Positions 1-13,100 of a stretch of 64,000 nucleotides of DNA are shown here, one piece after another. The translations under genes were made by a program, and so were the position numbers. Source of the DNA: Euborellia annulipes (lineage: Eukaryota > Arthropoda > Insecta > Dermaptera > Anisolabididae); NCBI GenBank assembly GCA_023213315.1, contig JAKCPI010005101.1:1-64000 (forward strand), given 5' to 3'. The stretch's first letter is position 1. Each line of letters begins with the position of its first letter. Below the pieces are notes generated by a model. It was not told the DNA's origin, did no database searches, and saw only the letters and a list, made by a program, of their open reading frames with translations.

Positions 1-395
1 AAAAAGAACATTTCAATAAGAGTTAAGAAGAACGTTCTGTACGGGATTTCCTTTGGTCCGGTTTATCACGAGTACACCAGAGTCCATTCAAGCAAAATCA
101 TTTCTAGGCCGAGTACTTCGTCATCATAGCTATCTAAATTCACTTCATAAGCTTATAACACAGAAAAAAAACAAAATTTAAACTTAAACTAGTTTTATTC
201 TTCATTTTGAGTTATTATTTGAAAGTTAAAATGCTTTCATCGCTAATAAGATTGCATTCAATATTAGAATAGAACGTAGAGATGATTACTCACATTGAAA
301 AGACCGCTGTGATTTCAACTCTAGTGAGTTGACCTCCCTGCTTAGGGATTATATTGTTCCCAAAGCCTGATTGCTTTTTGCCATTTACTTTGCAG

Positions 396-559
396 CCGCC
401 ATCCTAAGGGATCTCCCTGCACATAGCGGAAATTCTCATTTGTGGATGTCTCTGTTCGATTCGATTACCCAGAGAATGGCATCAGCTCTTGAACCAGACG
501 TTGATCTTGAATTCAACGAGATCGTCTTTCGAAGGAAAAGGAGAAAAACGTCAATTTGA
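396..559 (+). CDS. Possible terminal exon of an unrecognised gene
   Basis: A pyrimidine-rich stretch ending TTTGCAG (acceptor AG at 394-395) leads into an open frame of about 54 codons that stops with TGA at 557-559. It reads roughly AILRDLPAHSG...EFNEIVFRRKRRKTSI, with charged and hydrophobic residues mixed as in a real protein, a basic C-terminus (RRKRRKTS) and codon use less A/T-biased than the flanks. I do not recognise the family. Any upstream exons would lie left of the window or in the first 390 bases, where no clear partner was seen. It could also be a fortuitous open frame. Confidence 0.35.
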
Positions 560-615
560 TCTCCAATAATTTCAACTGCAATATACGGAAATTCATTAAA
601 TAGGTGGGAAAGAAA

Positions 616-770
616 TAATTATAATTAAATATTTATTAATTCATACACCCGTAAAAGGTAAGGGTGTGCTGCCGCGAGTTGAACCACAAATCCGTCAATT
701 TGTACTCGATGAGCCCTTACCACTAAACCATAACACAGCACGGCACGAATTAATAAATATTTAATTATAT
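616..770 (-). repeat. tRNA-derived SINE-like unit between inverted flanks
   Basis: On the minus strand there is an A-box-like stretch (TGGTTTAGTGGTAAGGGCTC) and, about 35 nt on, a B-box-like stretch (GTGGTTCAACTCG), the spacing of an internal Pol III promoter. The unit is bracketed by a 25-nt inverted repeat (TTAATTAAATATTTATTAATTC type) at 616-640 and 745-768. A functional tRNA is unlikely because no clean acceptor stem is seen. Confidence 0.4.
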
Positions 771-1427
771 AGATTTCGTTTCGCGGCTTACATACGCGAT
801 GTACCATATATAATATCTTAAATATTGTATATGTAATTTCTTATTTATTGAGAAAGAAATAAGAATTTGAGGAAAATAAAACAAAATTGTTTCCTTAAAG
901 TTATTGATTTGAAATATAAAAAGAAAGAGAAATAGCGAGCCAATTGAGGATATTCTGCTTAATATTACAAAACTCTCAAAAAAATTAGAGACGTTTTATA
1001 TATCGCCATTATCAGTAATTTTCGAGCATTGTTACATAAGATATATATCTTATTCATTTCTATGTCTAATCATTTTAATCTATTTAAATAAAAAATCTGG
1101 TGTGCTGTGCTTGTTACCTCAGATTTTTTATGTCGAGGTAAATCATCATCAGTCATTTTAGAGCAATGTTGCATAAGATATATAACTACATTTAACACAA
1201 ATACAAATCATGTGTTTATTAGAGCTTTTGTGGTTTGAAATATTATTATTAGGTGAATTTTTAATTATAGACCACATTTTTGTATTAATTTTAATTAAAA
1301 ATATAAATACTGTACAACGTTTCGACTGCTTATTCTGCAGCGTCTCCCCCTGGAGCCCCCTGCGGCGGACCCTCGCCTTTTCTTAATTATGAGAAGCTTC
1401 ACGTCTAGACAGGGGAAGAGTTAAGGA
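771..1427. other. AT-rich spacer without recognised gene
   Basis: No coding exon is supported. It contains a short copy of the TIR element with ends AAAAAATCTGGTGTG / CAGATTTTTT at about 1090-1135, and at about 1312-1345 a truncated copy of the repeat containing TACAACGTTTCGACTGC, which resembles the 3' half of a hammerhead motif on the minus strand. Confidence 0.4.
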
Positions 1428-1902
1428 GGCCCTACACTATTAAGCGGCTTGATCAAATGCTTGAGCAAATTGATTGTATCAAGCGTGATTGATAGTGTAG
1501 AAGCCCATTTGACGCTTGAAGCAAGCATTGCGTCAGTCACTCGGTGGAAACCATGGCGTCAACATCCCAAATCGCGTCTCACGATCCAGAAAACTCCTGT
1601 AGTCGTCTGGTTCCGAATCACACAGGAAATTTAGGAGATAAGTGAAGCGGTTTCTCATTTTCTACCACTCCTTAGACCACCTTCTTTCCCTTCTTTTTCC
1701 GCTTCACGGCAACCAATGTTGTGATTAGGAAGGCCGACACCATTGTAACGCGAAAAAGCGAAAGCACGATCGCAAAATTCACTGTTCCACTTCTCTGCTT
1801 CGACTGACAAGAGAGTTTTGATCAAAAGATTGAAGTGTTGATTGAAGCTCCCATCAATCGGAGGTTCAAGCATTTGATCAAGCCGCTTGATAGTGTAGGG
1901 CC
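1428..1902. mobile_element. TIR element with GGCCCTACACTAT ends
   Basis: Terminal inverted repeats of about 38 nt (GGCCCTACACTAT(T/C)AAGCGG continuing to CAAATGCTTGA) face each other at the two ends, 475 bp apart. There is no coding capacity, so this is a MITE-type non-autonomous DNA element. The outermost bases also fit GTAGG...CCTAC. Confidence 0.75.
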
Positions 1903-2214
1903 TACTTTACATTTCCTACTCCCTGGCCACAGCCATCTCTTTCTCTCTCTCTCTGGATTATTCCTAGAAATATTCCTGAGGCTTCTCATCACATCACATT
2001 TTTATAATTCATAGATCAAATTTTTATACAAACTTTTATTTATTTTGTCAATCATCATCATTTGCTTCATTATCTAAAGAAGAGAAGAGAATAAATAGAA
2101 ATTCCCCCCCCACTTTTAATATAAAGATTACCAATAATATGTCGTGGCTTTCCGTCACCTTTTTTAGACTAATAAAGGAAAGGATTTTCTCTGAAAAACT
2201 TGCCGAAATAATTA

Positions 2215-4096
2215 TTAAGCTGTGAGTGAATGCTGGGCAATTGCCAAGCTATTCCGATTAATGACGTCAAACGCGTAAGCAGTAATAGACAAGTTGTTCG
2301 TGGTTTTTTTTAAAATACCTGTCACTGTTACAGCAATATAATTTGGGCAGTCTTCTTGTTGTGGATTTGGATTCCAAGGAAATGCTGGAGATGTTGTTGT
2401 TGTTGTTGTTGTTGTTGCTTTGGTTGTCTTTGAAGTTGTTTGCCCCGGGGATTGACTAGAAGTCGATGTTGGGGACGTCGTCGTTGTCGTTTCTGTCGGT
2501 GGTCCTGGTGGAGCGATTTCCAGGCAATTCCCATTTTCAAACCTTTTGTATCCACGTGAAGGGTAGTAGATATATTTCTCAAAATTGTATATGTAATTTT
2601 TAAATGATTGAGCCAAAGTTAAGCTTAAATCTGGAAAAATATTTATACAACTAATCAATTGGAACCAGTGACGTCATTTCAGTTTTTGGGCAAATGCCCT
2701 CTGCCCCTCCTCAAATGACGTCCCTGGTTCGAACACACGTTGAAGTAGCCCGTTTGACTACCCTAAATGCAAATTACCTTTCGAAGGAGGCAATTCAATC
2801 AGATTCAAGAAATCACAATTTGTAAGGAAGGTTTCTTCTTTTTCTCCATCCATTTCTTCGTAGGTATTGGTTGCCCCGTTTAAGAAGAAAAATTTCACTT
2901 GAGGATTATCTTCTGATACTGAAGTATCAACTTTAATAAAGATTGTAACTAAAAAATAAAGAGTCGACGTGGTTCATAGAGAGGCGAAATTTGTCATATA
3001 GGGTTTCGACATTATTACTAAGGGCCTCAGAGGGCAAAGCTGTTTGCCAAGAGATGGCGTTAAGGGTCTTAAAAAGTGAGTCAAAAACATAACTATTTCG
3101 AAAATTTCCCTCTACGCATGAGAGCGTTCGATTTGGCGCTATAAGCACTCATGAACCAAGTAATGACGTCTTAATTACGTCATAACTTTCGCTTACAAAT
3201 GCTTATTCCATTTACCATAGGTAGGGCAGTGTGAGCTATCGGCCAGTCAGTGGCGGATCTCAGGAGGGGAGGTAATCTGGTGTGACTGCTCGCACAGCAC
3301 ACAATTTGTTCTTATTATCGGTAATTTAAAGGTGCATTCTGTAGTTGTTTACCAGAATATATATACAAATCAAATTTTTAAGTATTAGTTTTTAAAATTT
3401 TATATTAAAAATGCAATTTTTTCCCCCCAAAAAAAAAAAAATAACTTCATGGGGATGATTGTATATGTTGCTAATTTCATTGTATACATTTTTATTAGGG
3501 GATCCCGGGCTAGATAGCGATACTAGGCTGTTTTCTCCAGAGTTGGGCTTTATACATGATTTTGTAGTTTTATACAAAAATCGCGAATAAAACTGTATAA
3601 AACTCAGATGCGCATGTGCAAACCCGACGAGAAAGAAAATTCAAACAAAATTCATTTATCTTTTAACCTGTTTTTTTAGTGAGTTGGTTTTTTTACAGTT
3701 TTATCCATGTATAAAACCGTGTATTATACTCGGCGGGATAAAACTCACCATCTCTGGTTTTCCCATAAAAGATATGTTACGCTGTGTGACTTGAAAATCT
3801 GGATATAAATAAACTAACTTTTTATAAAGTAATTAATTACTTTTACTAATTTAAAATTTTTTACAATTTACATTGTATAAATGATGTGTTTGATGTAATA
3901 CTCCATTGTCTGTTGCGTTAATCGATATATAGTAAATAATAATAAAAACAACAGAATGTAGAAAATATCTTTAATTTATTCTTTAGGCTATCGATTTCGT
4001 CCAAAGGACATCATCAGGCCAGCGTTATTGAAATATAAAATAGTATATACATGGTTTTTGATTTTTAAAAAATCAAAAACCATGTATATACTATAT

Positions 4097-4127
<31 letters not shown>

Positions 4128-7100
4128 TTCCACCTTGTCCTTTTTTGGACATAGGTCTACATTTTTAACATGTTGTTTACAAAAAAAAAATTAAAAAAAA
4201 AAAAAACTTAAAACATTATTTAGAATTATCTTCTTCTCTTCTTTCTTCCTCTACGAGGCGTTCCCAAATTCTCCATACAGCTAAGATTTTCTTTTCTGGG
4301 CCCTTCTTCAGTGCTCTAACCATATCTTCCTTCCGCGACTCCAATTCTTCCTTCAGGTTCCCGCGTAGACTTCCTATTAACACTGGGCATTTCAGAATAT
4401 GCTCTGGATACTCTTCTTCCTTCTTACACAGTCTGCATCTTCTTTCCTTTCTCCAGATCTTTCCTCCTAAATATGTGTTGCCACAACGTATTCTTGCCCA
4501 GGCTTCCCTATCTCTTTTACTCAGTGATTTATCTCGGATGTAGGCCTCTTCTCCTGGGATCTTCTTAATTATTTTATACAGATTGTTATATCTTGAGGCG
4601 TCCGTTCTTCTCCAACACTCCTGCCATTCTTGCTCTATCTTCTTTTCTACTGCGAGAACACCTCTCTTCTTATATCTTCCACTGAGTTTTGGTACAGAGC
4701 CTCGATCAGACTTGAACTTCCAGATTCTCCAGAACCTCCTTCATTTCCTTTGCCCATCTACCCGGATTATTATTTTTTATGCCTCTTATGCTTTCCCTCA
4801 AACATATCTTTGGCCATCGCTCGTTGTCCATCTCCATTATTCTTATTAGATACTTCATTTTTCTTTGAAAGGTTCTGGAGTCTACGCTTAGCCTTCCAGT
4901 TTCCAACTTCCATATGTATTCTGGTGTGTCCCTCTTCAACCCTAACGCTGCCTTAACACTCTTCGCGTGTACTCTTTCCCATTCTTTCGGGCATTTCCAT
5001 CCACACATTTCTTGTCCGAACGTTAGAGAAGATTCTACTATTCTTGTGTAGAGGTCGTACATCTTCCCAACACTGTTTAATTCACTTCTTCTCCAAATTC
5101 CCCAGAGCTGATTAAGTGCCATTTGCGCACTTGCTTCTCTTTCCTTTATGTGTTGGCTAGGGTTTCCTGAGGGTGCAATCCAGTGGCCTAGGTACTTAAA
5201 CTTTTTGACCCTCTCTATTTCACTGCCTCTCCATAGCCATTTTCTTCCGTTTTTCTTCTCCCTCCCCCTTTCTTACATACCATAATTTTTGTTTTTTCCA
5301 CATTCACCTCTAGCTTGTTCTTGGAAGTGTACTTTTCCAGTATTGCGATCATTTGTTGTAATTCATTCGCCTCTTCCGCTATTACTATTTTATATTTCAA
5401 TAACGCTGGCCTGATGATGTCCTTTGGACGAAATCGATAGCCTAAAGAATAAATTAAAGATATTTTCTACATTCTGTTGTTTTTATTATTTACTATCCAT
5501 TGTATAAATGACCTTTTGTTTAAAAAAAAAATTTAATAGTATTACGTGCAAAGTACCTTAAAAAAGTTGCGAAATATCATAAAGCAGGATGTACGAGTCA
5601 GTAATCAAGACAGTTAATAAGTTTAACGCCATCTAGCGGCAGATCCCCCAAATAACAGTATACGGGGCGGAGGAGGGGGGGGGGATAAAACTGTAAAAAA
5701 ACAAACTCACTAAAAAAACAGGCTAAAAGATAAATGAATTTTGTTTGAATTTTCTTTCTCGTCGGGTTTGCGCATGCGCATCCGAGTTTTTCTCAAATCT
5801 GGGGGGGGGGATAATTACCCCTTTGCCCCCCCCCCCCCTTGTATCCGCCCTTGCGTCCAGCACTTCTCTGTATAAAAAACAATGGCTAACGAGATTTATT
5901 ATTTAGTAGATGCTGTGGATGCTTTTAGAAAAAAACTGGACTTGAAATAATGGCAAGTTCCTTCCTTATTTTAGAAATCATTGCAAAATATTAAAAGATT
6001 ATGAATTTGTTTTCTTTCAAAATGTCAAACATAATCTATTAGTGTCATTTTGTTTCTTATTTTTATTTTTAATTGCCAAATCAAACGCTAAAAGTGAGCG
6101 CTCATAAGCGCTTACAGGTCAAATCGAACGACTGAAAAAGCGTGTGAGCATCCAAATCGAACGCACCCTTGGAGACGCTCTCTCTGCTCCAAGGGACAAT
6201 TATTTTCGAAAGAAAATGCACAAACAGTCAGCTAAACTTACTTGAGAATTGAAGAAAATACTTATTCGATGTCCACTTATTTGTTGCCAGATTGAAGATG
6301 TTTTCTAATGTTGTTACGTTTGCTTTAAATTTACATATAAAATCATCATTTATCAAGTCGTTAATTTGAGATACAGTGACACTTTCTAGGAAAAAAAAGC
6401 ATAAATAAGAGAGATTATAAATACGGTACAACGTTTCGCAGTCTTTTTCAAGTACTTGTTTCGATTCAAGCGAACTAACCTCCAAGGGGGGAGGGCAGCT
6501 CTTTGGGGAGAATGTTTATAAGTTTTTAGTTAGGAGATCTCTGGCTAGATGGCTCTACTAGGCTGTTTGAAAAGTAGAACCCGGTCAGGGGCTTGGGTAC
6601 GTGCAGGGATGGGCGTTAATCAGTTACATGTATTTGAAATACAAGATACCAAATACAATATTAATTGGTATCTTGTAACTCGTTACAGAATTGGCAAAGT
6701 AATTGGTATCTTGTATTTCGTTACATTTTTTAGTAATTGGTATCTGAAATTCGAGATACCAAATACTTTTTTTTTTTTAATTTGCCGCAGTGTAAAAAGT
6801 CTTGCAGAGGGAGCTGAAATCGGTTTAATTTATTTAATATTACTGTATGTAATCGTCGTGTGGGTTCTCTGCTCTGAATCTTAGTAAAAACCAGTAACGA
6901 GAAGTCAATCAATCGGCCAAATTTTCACTCTTCGTTAAAAACCTTTTTTGCTTTCTTCTTTCAACCAGCTCTCAACGACTAAATCTTTGTTCTTCTGCCC
7001 CAGTTGAAAGATTGTTTTCATTTGCGGGTTTATTCATTCTCCATCAAGTTCCAGATTATCCGACAAAACTTTTGAAAACTTGGTTTTTTGAAAACTTTTC

Positions 7101-10100
7101 ATATTTTTATAAATAAATTTTTTTTAGTGTCATGAATAATTTTATTGTTTTCGATTTTCCAAAGGTATTCTCCAATATAAGTTTAGCTGCCACTTTCCTA
7201 AACTAAATTTATTTAGGGTGCCAGATAGAGCCCTGCACGGGCCGATTTTTTTTTGGCCCGGGCCGGTCCGTGTCCGTATTTTTTTTTTGACTTCCCGCCC
7301 GTACCCGGCCCGTAATTTTTTACCATTCTTCAGGCCCGCCCGGAATTTTTTTTCAAACCCGCCCATACCCGCCCGAGATTTAGTGAATGAATGAACAAAT
7401 GTCTAGTAATTTATAAATAAAATTTCATTTGCATGCCCGTCCACCCGAACCCGTCTATTTAGACTTGATACCCGCCCGTAATTTTTTCATGGCCTCCAAA
7501 GCCCGCGGGCCGGGCGGGTAACGGGCCTACGGGCCAACCCGTACCCGTGCAGGGCTCTAGTTCCAGAATTACCCCTCCAAAAAGTATTTTAAAATCAAGG
7601 AAAAATTTGTTTGTAATTGGTATTTTCAATGTATTTGAAATACGTAATTGGTATCTTGTATCTCGTTACACAAACCCGTGAATAATTGGTATCTTGTATT
7701 TCGTTACAAAAATCTGAAGTAATTGGTATTTTGTATCTCGTTACTCAAAATCGAGTAACTTGCCCATCCCTGAGTACGTGCAAAGTAAGTAGCTTAAAAA
7801 AAGTTGCGAAATATCATAAAGCAGGATGTACGAGTCAGTAAAGACTTTGAATCAAGACAGTTGAGGGCAAAAAGCTCGAGTTCAAATCTCTCTGGAAGCA
7901 ATCGCCCCCCCCCCCTCCAGCCCGTGTACTGTTATTTGGGGGATCTGCCGCTAGATGGCGTTAAACTTATTAAATGTCTTGATTACTGACTCGTACATCC
8001 TGATTTATGATATTTCGCAACTTTTTTAAGCTACTTACTTTGCACGTAATACTATTAAATTTTTTTTTTTTAAACAAAAGATCATTTATACAATGTAAAT
8101 CGTAAAAAATTTAAAATTAAAAGTAATTAATTACTTTATAAAAAGTTATTTCATTTATAGCCAGATTTTCAAGTCACACAGCGTAACATATCTTTTGTCG
8201 GAAAACCAGAGTTGGTGAGTTTTATCTCGCCGAGTATAATACACTGTTTTATACATGGATAAAACTAGTCCGATGTAAAAAACTGTCAAAAAAAAACCAA
8301 CTCACCGAAAAAACAGGTTTAAAGATAAATGAATTTTGTTTGAATTTTCTTTCTGGTCGGGTTTACGCATGCGCATCCGAGTTTTATACAGTTTTATCCG
8401 CGATTTTTGTATAAAACTACAAAATCATGTATAAAGCCCAACTCTGGAGAAAACAGCCTAGTATCGCTATCTAGCCGGGGATCCCCTAACAAAAATGTAT
8501 ATGAATATACAATGAAATTAGCAACATATCAATCATCCCCATGAATCTAGACACTTGTTTTTATGATGGTGTCTAACTTCATGGAGATGATTGTATATGC
8601 AGATTTATATTGGGATCTATCAAGGTCTTTAAAATACACAGGTTGGCCAGAAACTAGTAAATAAACAATTTTCCGGTCACAGTTTTTGATTGGGCCAGGT
8701 CATGAAGCTCCTCCTTGCTTGTATTACTTTCTCTTTCCTATGTATATATGTAATATATATATAGAGAGAAAGTATTGGATTCATGTCAAAAATTCGATGT
8801 CGAGATTTTGATGGATCTTTACGTTTTGAGGTCCCCTGAATCCAAAAAAGTGGTTTTTGCGACATGGTCTGTCTGTCGTGTGTGTGTGTGTGTGTTCAAT
8901 TTTAAGCATGAAGGAATTGAGCTACGAGGTTGAAATTTTATATTTAAGTTAAACACCTCCCGGGACCGGAAAAATAAGCTTTTAATCAAAATCGGCCAAA
9001 GAGTACTAGTACTTTACTGATGTACTTTTTCAGTTTTTTTTCGATTTTCTCAAAAATTCGCTCTAACGATTTTGATTAAAATTCAAAAATCAATTATTTT
9101 TTACATGCTCTTTCAAATGTATATTCTCATTTTGCCCTCAAAATTGTTTGAAGCACACTTTACTCTTGTACTCCATAGAAAAGATAGGAGAAATGGTTGC
9201 CATGGTAACAAAATATAAATATTTTCCCATGTTTATAAATTTGGCATCTTAAATTCTAATATATTGGCGGAAACTAAATATATGTCGACACAAAAATCTG
9301 GTGTGAAAAGCACAGAACACAACTTTCGATTACCGAAGGTAAGAGAAAGTTGTGTGCTGTGCGACAGTCACACCAGATTTTTTTTCTATGTGGCAGCTTT
9401 GTTGACTGCACATATCCTAGTTCACATTCATTTTGTTTCGTTTGCAAATTGTATAGTTCTTGACTAAACTAATTTAGACCTTGGTATTTACACTGCTTTA
9501 TTAATAATATGCTGTATATAAATATTTATAAATGGTTTGTTCCGAAAGATATTTTACAAAAGGAGGAGCTCCATGACGTCACTCTTGGAATGGTAAAAAT
9601 GTAAACAAACCCCCCCCTGGGCTGGGATGAGTAGAGTAATGGGGTACCAGCAGATTTATCCCTCCACCTGACGTCCTTTATTTGGCAGATATTCCGATGC
9701 ATAGAACACGATTCATCTTCAGTGCCGCGAGATTGTAGTAGGTGGGCTTAGTCTAATTTTATTAAATGCCTAGGGCCGGTAAACATGTTAATGAGGTGCC
9801 TTCTCTAAGCTGATGACCGCTGTGTCCAAAGCAGAAATTGTTGATGATTGTATATGTTGCTATCTTCATTGCATATAAAATGCTACTAACCTTTAGAGGT
9901 TAGTTTGCTTGAATAGGATCAAGTACTTGAAATGGAACTGCAGAATAAAAAAGAAGTCGAAACAACAACAACAACAAATTTCATTAGCATATTTTTGATT
10001 TCGGTTGATAGGCAAAGTTGAAAATTAAAGACAAACTTCGATCTCCTCCAATAGTTATGCCGCTGTCTGACAAGACGGAGGCGGGCAGAATCGCCCCCAC

Positions 10101-13100
10101 AGGAAGGAGGTCTTGAGGCTCAATGTTATCTATCATGAGGTAGTGGATATAACAGGCGTCAGCGAGACTTGCACCCAGATTGCAAACGGATGATATACAT
10201 GTCTCTTCTTTTTTGAGACTGGCACCCATTTTGGCAATGAGTAACCCTGGGTCAGCCAACGGCAAAGCGAGTTCTGAGGCCAATCCATAAATTAATGACT
10301 CAGAATCAGTTTCTAAAACAAATTATTATTATTTTTATTTTAGACCCTCAGATGAAATGATTTTCCCCTATTTGTTCTTATAGCATTTGGTTGATTTTCA
10401 TTGATTTTTTTAACAATAAATGTTATTATATATTATGTATCTTTTTTATAAAAGCATAAAAATCTATAAATATAGGCTAATACTATATCGGCTGTTAGAC
10501 TAGCCTGCCATCTATTGCAAGAATGCTGAACTAATTTGACATTTGATTTTTAAATAAATCATCTAAGCTTATTTTAAGAATTTCTAAATTAATATGTGAT
10601 TAATAATAACAATAAATTCATTTTTAAATTTAAAAAATAATTAAAGATTATTGGGACAGATTGTTTTTTTGTATTTGCTTGATAACAAAAAAATTAATAA
10701 CGATAATTTTTTAATAAGTCATTAAAATTTTACATTGATGAGAAATTAGGGGTAGGGGATATCGAAAATTAATACAATAATTTATTAAATATGTACAGCA
10801 TACAAGGAGACATCAAACTCAATAGCAGTAGGTGAAGAGAAGGGAAGGAAGTTCTGGACCAGTTCCGGTGTGAGACAGGGCTGTCCCTTGAGCCCTACAC
10901 TCTTCAGTGTATACATCGACGACCTCGAGAACGAGTGGGAAAGGAGAAATGCAGGCGGTACAGTGATAGGAGGAAGGAAACTATATTGTTTGAAATTTGC
11001 GGATGACGTGGCCATTCTGGCGGATGACGAAGAAGGACTAAAAGAAATGATAAAGCTCTTAGAAAAATATTGCGACTCCAACAATATAGAAGTGAATGTC
11101 AAGAAGTCAAAAATAGTAAAGTTTCGGAAGAAAGGAAGAAGAGGAAGGAAGAGTTCTTGGCTATATAAGGGAAAGGAAATTGAAGAAGTAAACAAAATAA
11201 AATACCTGGGATATACTTTTAATTCGACCAACTCCGTTGAACCCCACGTCATGGAACAGAGCAACAAAGCAAGGAGAATCTCAAAAACAGTGTGGAGTCT
11301 ATACAAGAGAAGTGGCATTAAAGACATAAATCAAAAACTCGTTCTCTTTGACTCCCTGATCGAGTCGGTATTAATGTATGGAGTGGAAATATGGGGATGG
11401 AAGGAGAGAGAGATGATAGAGAGGGTCCAGGGCCAATATATTAAAATGATTTCAGGCTTAATGAGGAGTACGCCAGACTATATTTGGAGAAGGGAGCTGG
11501 GAAGATCAAGACTGGCAAGTAAAGCATTACGAAGAATATTAAAATATATAATTAAAATAAAAGAAATGGAAGACTCAAGATGGCCGAAGATATGCTTTAG
11601 GGAATTAATAAGAGGATTGGAAAATGGACTAGGAACACCATGGGCTAAGGAGATGAAGGAGAGGATTGAAGGAACGGGAAGCAACGTCATGACACTTCTA
11701 AAGGAAGAGGACACAACAAGAATGTGAAGAATGGCAGAAAAAATTATTACAACAGACATAGAGCAAGGTATCCAAAGGGACTGGAGCAGGATTGAGCGGT
11801 CCACCTTCTGCACATATTACAAGAATATTAAGGAAACATTCTTGGCGGAAGGCTACTGGTTCGATAGATCCAAAAAGGAAGAAGAAAAAATAAAATGGGC
11901 CCGAGCAAGATGTGGAAGCATTTGGAAAGGTTCCTTGGGGAGAGACGGCGAAGTGTGCAGAGGATGCGGAGGTGAGAAGGAGATTTATGACCACTGCAGG
12001 GAGTGCGACGCCTTCAAGAGGAAGATGAGTTATAACTTTAAGGACTGGTGCCAAAGACTGTCGGGCAAAATTACTAAAGAGACTTTAAAATTAAGAAAAA
12101 AAAAAAAAGAATAAAAGCAAAAGAGTAATGTAAGATAACCCATAAGACAAAAGTTGTTTTTTTTTTCTTGTAACAAGATGTATACAAGCTCAAAACCCAA
12201 GTAGGGTAAGAGCCTATTATTAATTAATAAAATATTAAATATGTACATTTTTAACTACACCCCCCCCCCCCCCCCCCCCCCCGATTTCAATTCTATAATA
12301 GACTAACTATACTTCAAACTTTTTACATACCTATATAGGCATTCGTTTGAGTGGAATAATCAATTATCTCCCCTCTATCAGGAAAATTAATTTTACATAT
12401 ATAATCTTCATAAATAAAATGTATCTTTCCAACATTGTATGTGTTTGTTTCTTTTTTAACGGCAAGAATCCATTTCCCATCCAAATCGGGATAAAAGAGG
12501 ATTCCTTCAGTGTTGTCAATATCTGAGGAAAAAAAGAATGATCAGAAAAATTGGGATTGATTGAAAACATCTCGTTGGACCATGTAACTTAAAAATCTGG
12601 TGTGACCACTCCCAGAGCATACAATTTTCTCGTATCTTTGGTAATTTAAAGTTGTGTTCTATGCTTCTCACACCAGATTTTTTGTGACATTAGAATTCAA
12701 AATGTAAAATTTATAAACAAAGGAAAATATATGGTTTCTAATCTTTCCTATGAAGTACAAGAGTAAAGTGTGCTTCAAAAGGCAAAAAAGAGAATTTTTT
12801 AAAGAGCAATTTTTTAGAGAATTATTTATTCAAAATATATAAATGCTGTACAATGTGTTTTGACTACTTATTCTGCAGTCGTTTTCAAGAACATGCGAAC
12901 TAACCTCTAAGGGACACACGTGAAGTTAGTAGCATTTTATATGCAATGTCAAACACACGTGAAGTTAGTATCATTTTATATGCAATGAAGTTAGCAACAT
13001 ATACATTCATCCCCATGAAGTTAGACACTTGTTTTGATGATAGTGTCTAACTTCACAGGAATGAATGTATATGTTGCTAACTTCATTGCATATAAAATGC

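Larger units (their letters stand above)
3885..5497. mobile_element. Palindromic hammerhead retroelement, split by a LINE
   Basis: Flanked by a 14-bp direct repeat CATTGTATAAATGA (3871-3884 and 5498-5511). After a non-palindromic tail of about 45 nt at the left end come two inverted arms (about 3936-4065 and 4066-4095 plus 5390-5497), each carrying a hammerhead motif, with a short hairpin centre (ATAGTATATACATGG / its complement). A LINE with a TTTA-repeat tail interrupts the right arm at about 4095-5388. The element lies in an intron of the nucleotidase-like gene. Confidence 0.75.
3430..8500. repeat. Long-range inverted repeat broken by later insertions
   Basis: The block at about 3480-3850 (ATCCCGGGCTAGATAGCGAT, the TTTTATACATGATTTTG stretch, ACCGTGTATTATACTCGGC) recurs in inverse orientation at about 8080-8490. 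The inner flanks at 5511-5780 and 7775-8080 (GTACGAGTCAGTAATCAAGAC, CGCCATCTAGCGGCAGAT) also mirror each other. This is an old fold-back element whose interior has been invaded by the hammerhead palindrome at 3885-5497 and by the element at 6604-7772. Arms are imperfect, with several indels. Confidence 0.55.

Noticed and set aside
2933..3148. Minus-strand frame of 71 aa overlapping the eighth exon of the nucleotidase-like gene.
   Set aside because: It is in another frame than the exon, has no splice signals of its own, and overlaps repeat-like sequence with GCGCTATAAGCACTCATG words.
12030..12248. Minus-strand frame and other antisense frames over the LINE at 10798-12233.
   Set aside because: They are shadows of the RT coding strand with composition typical of antisense A-rich DNA.
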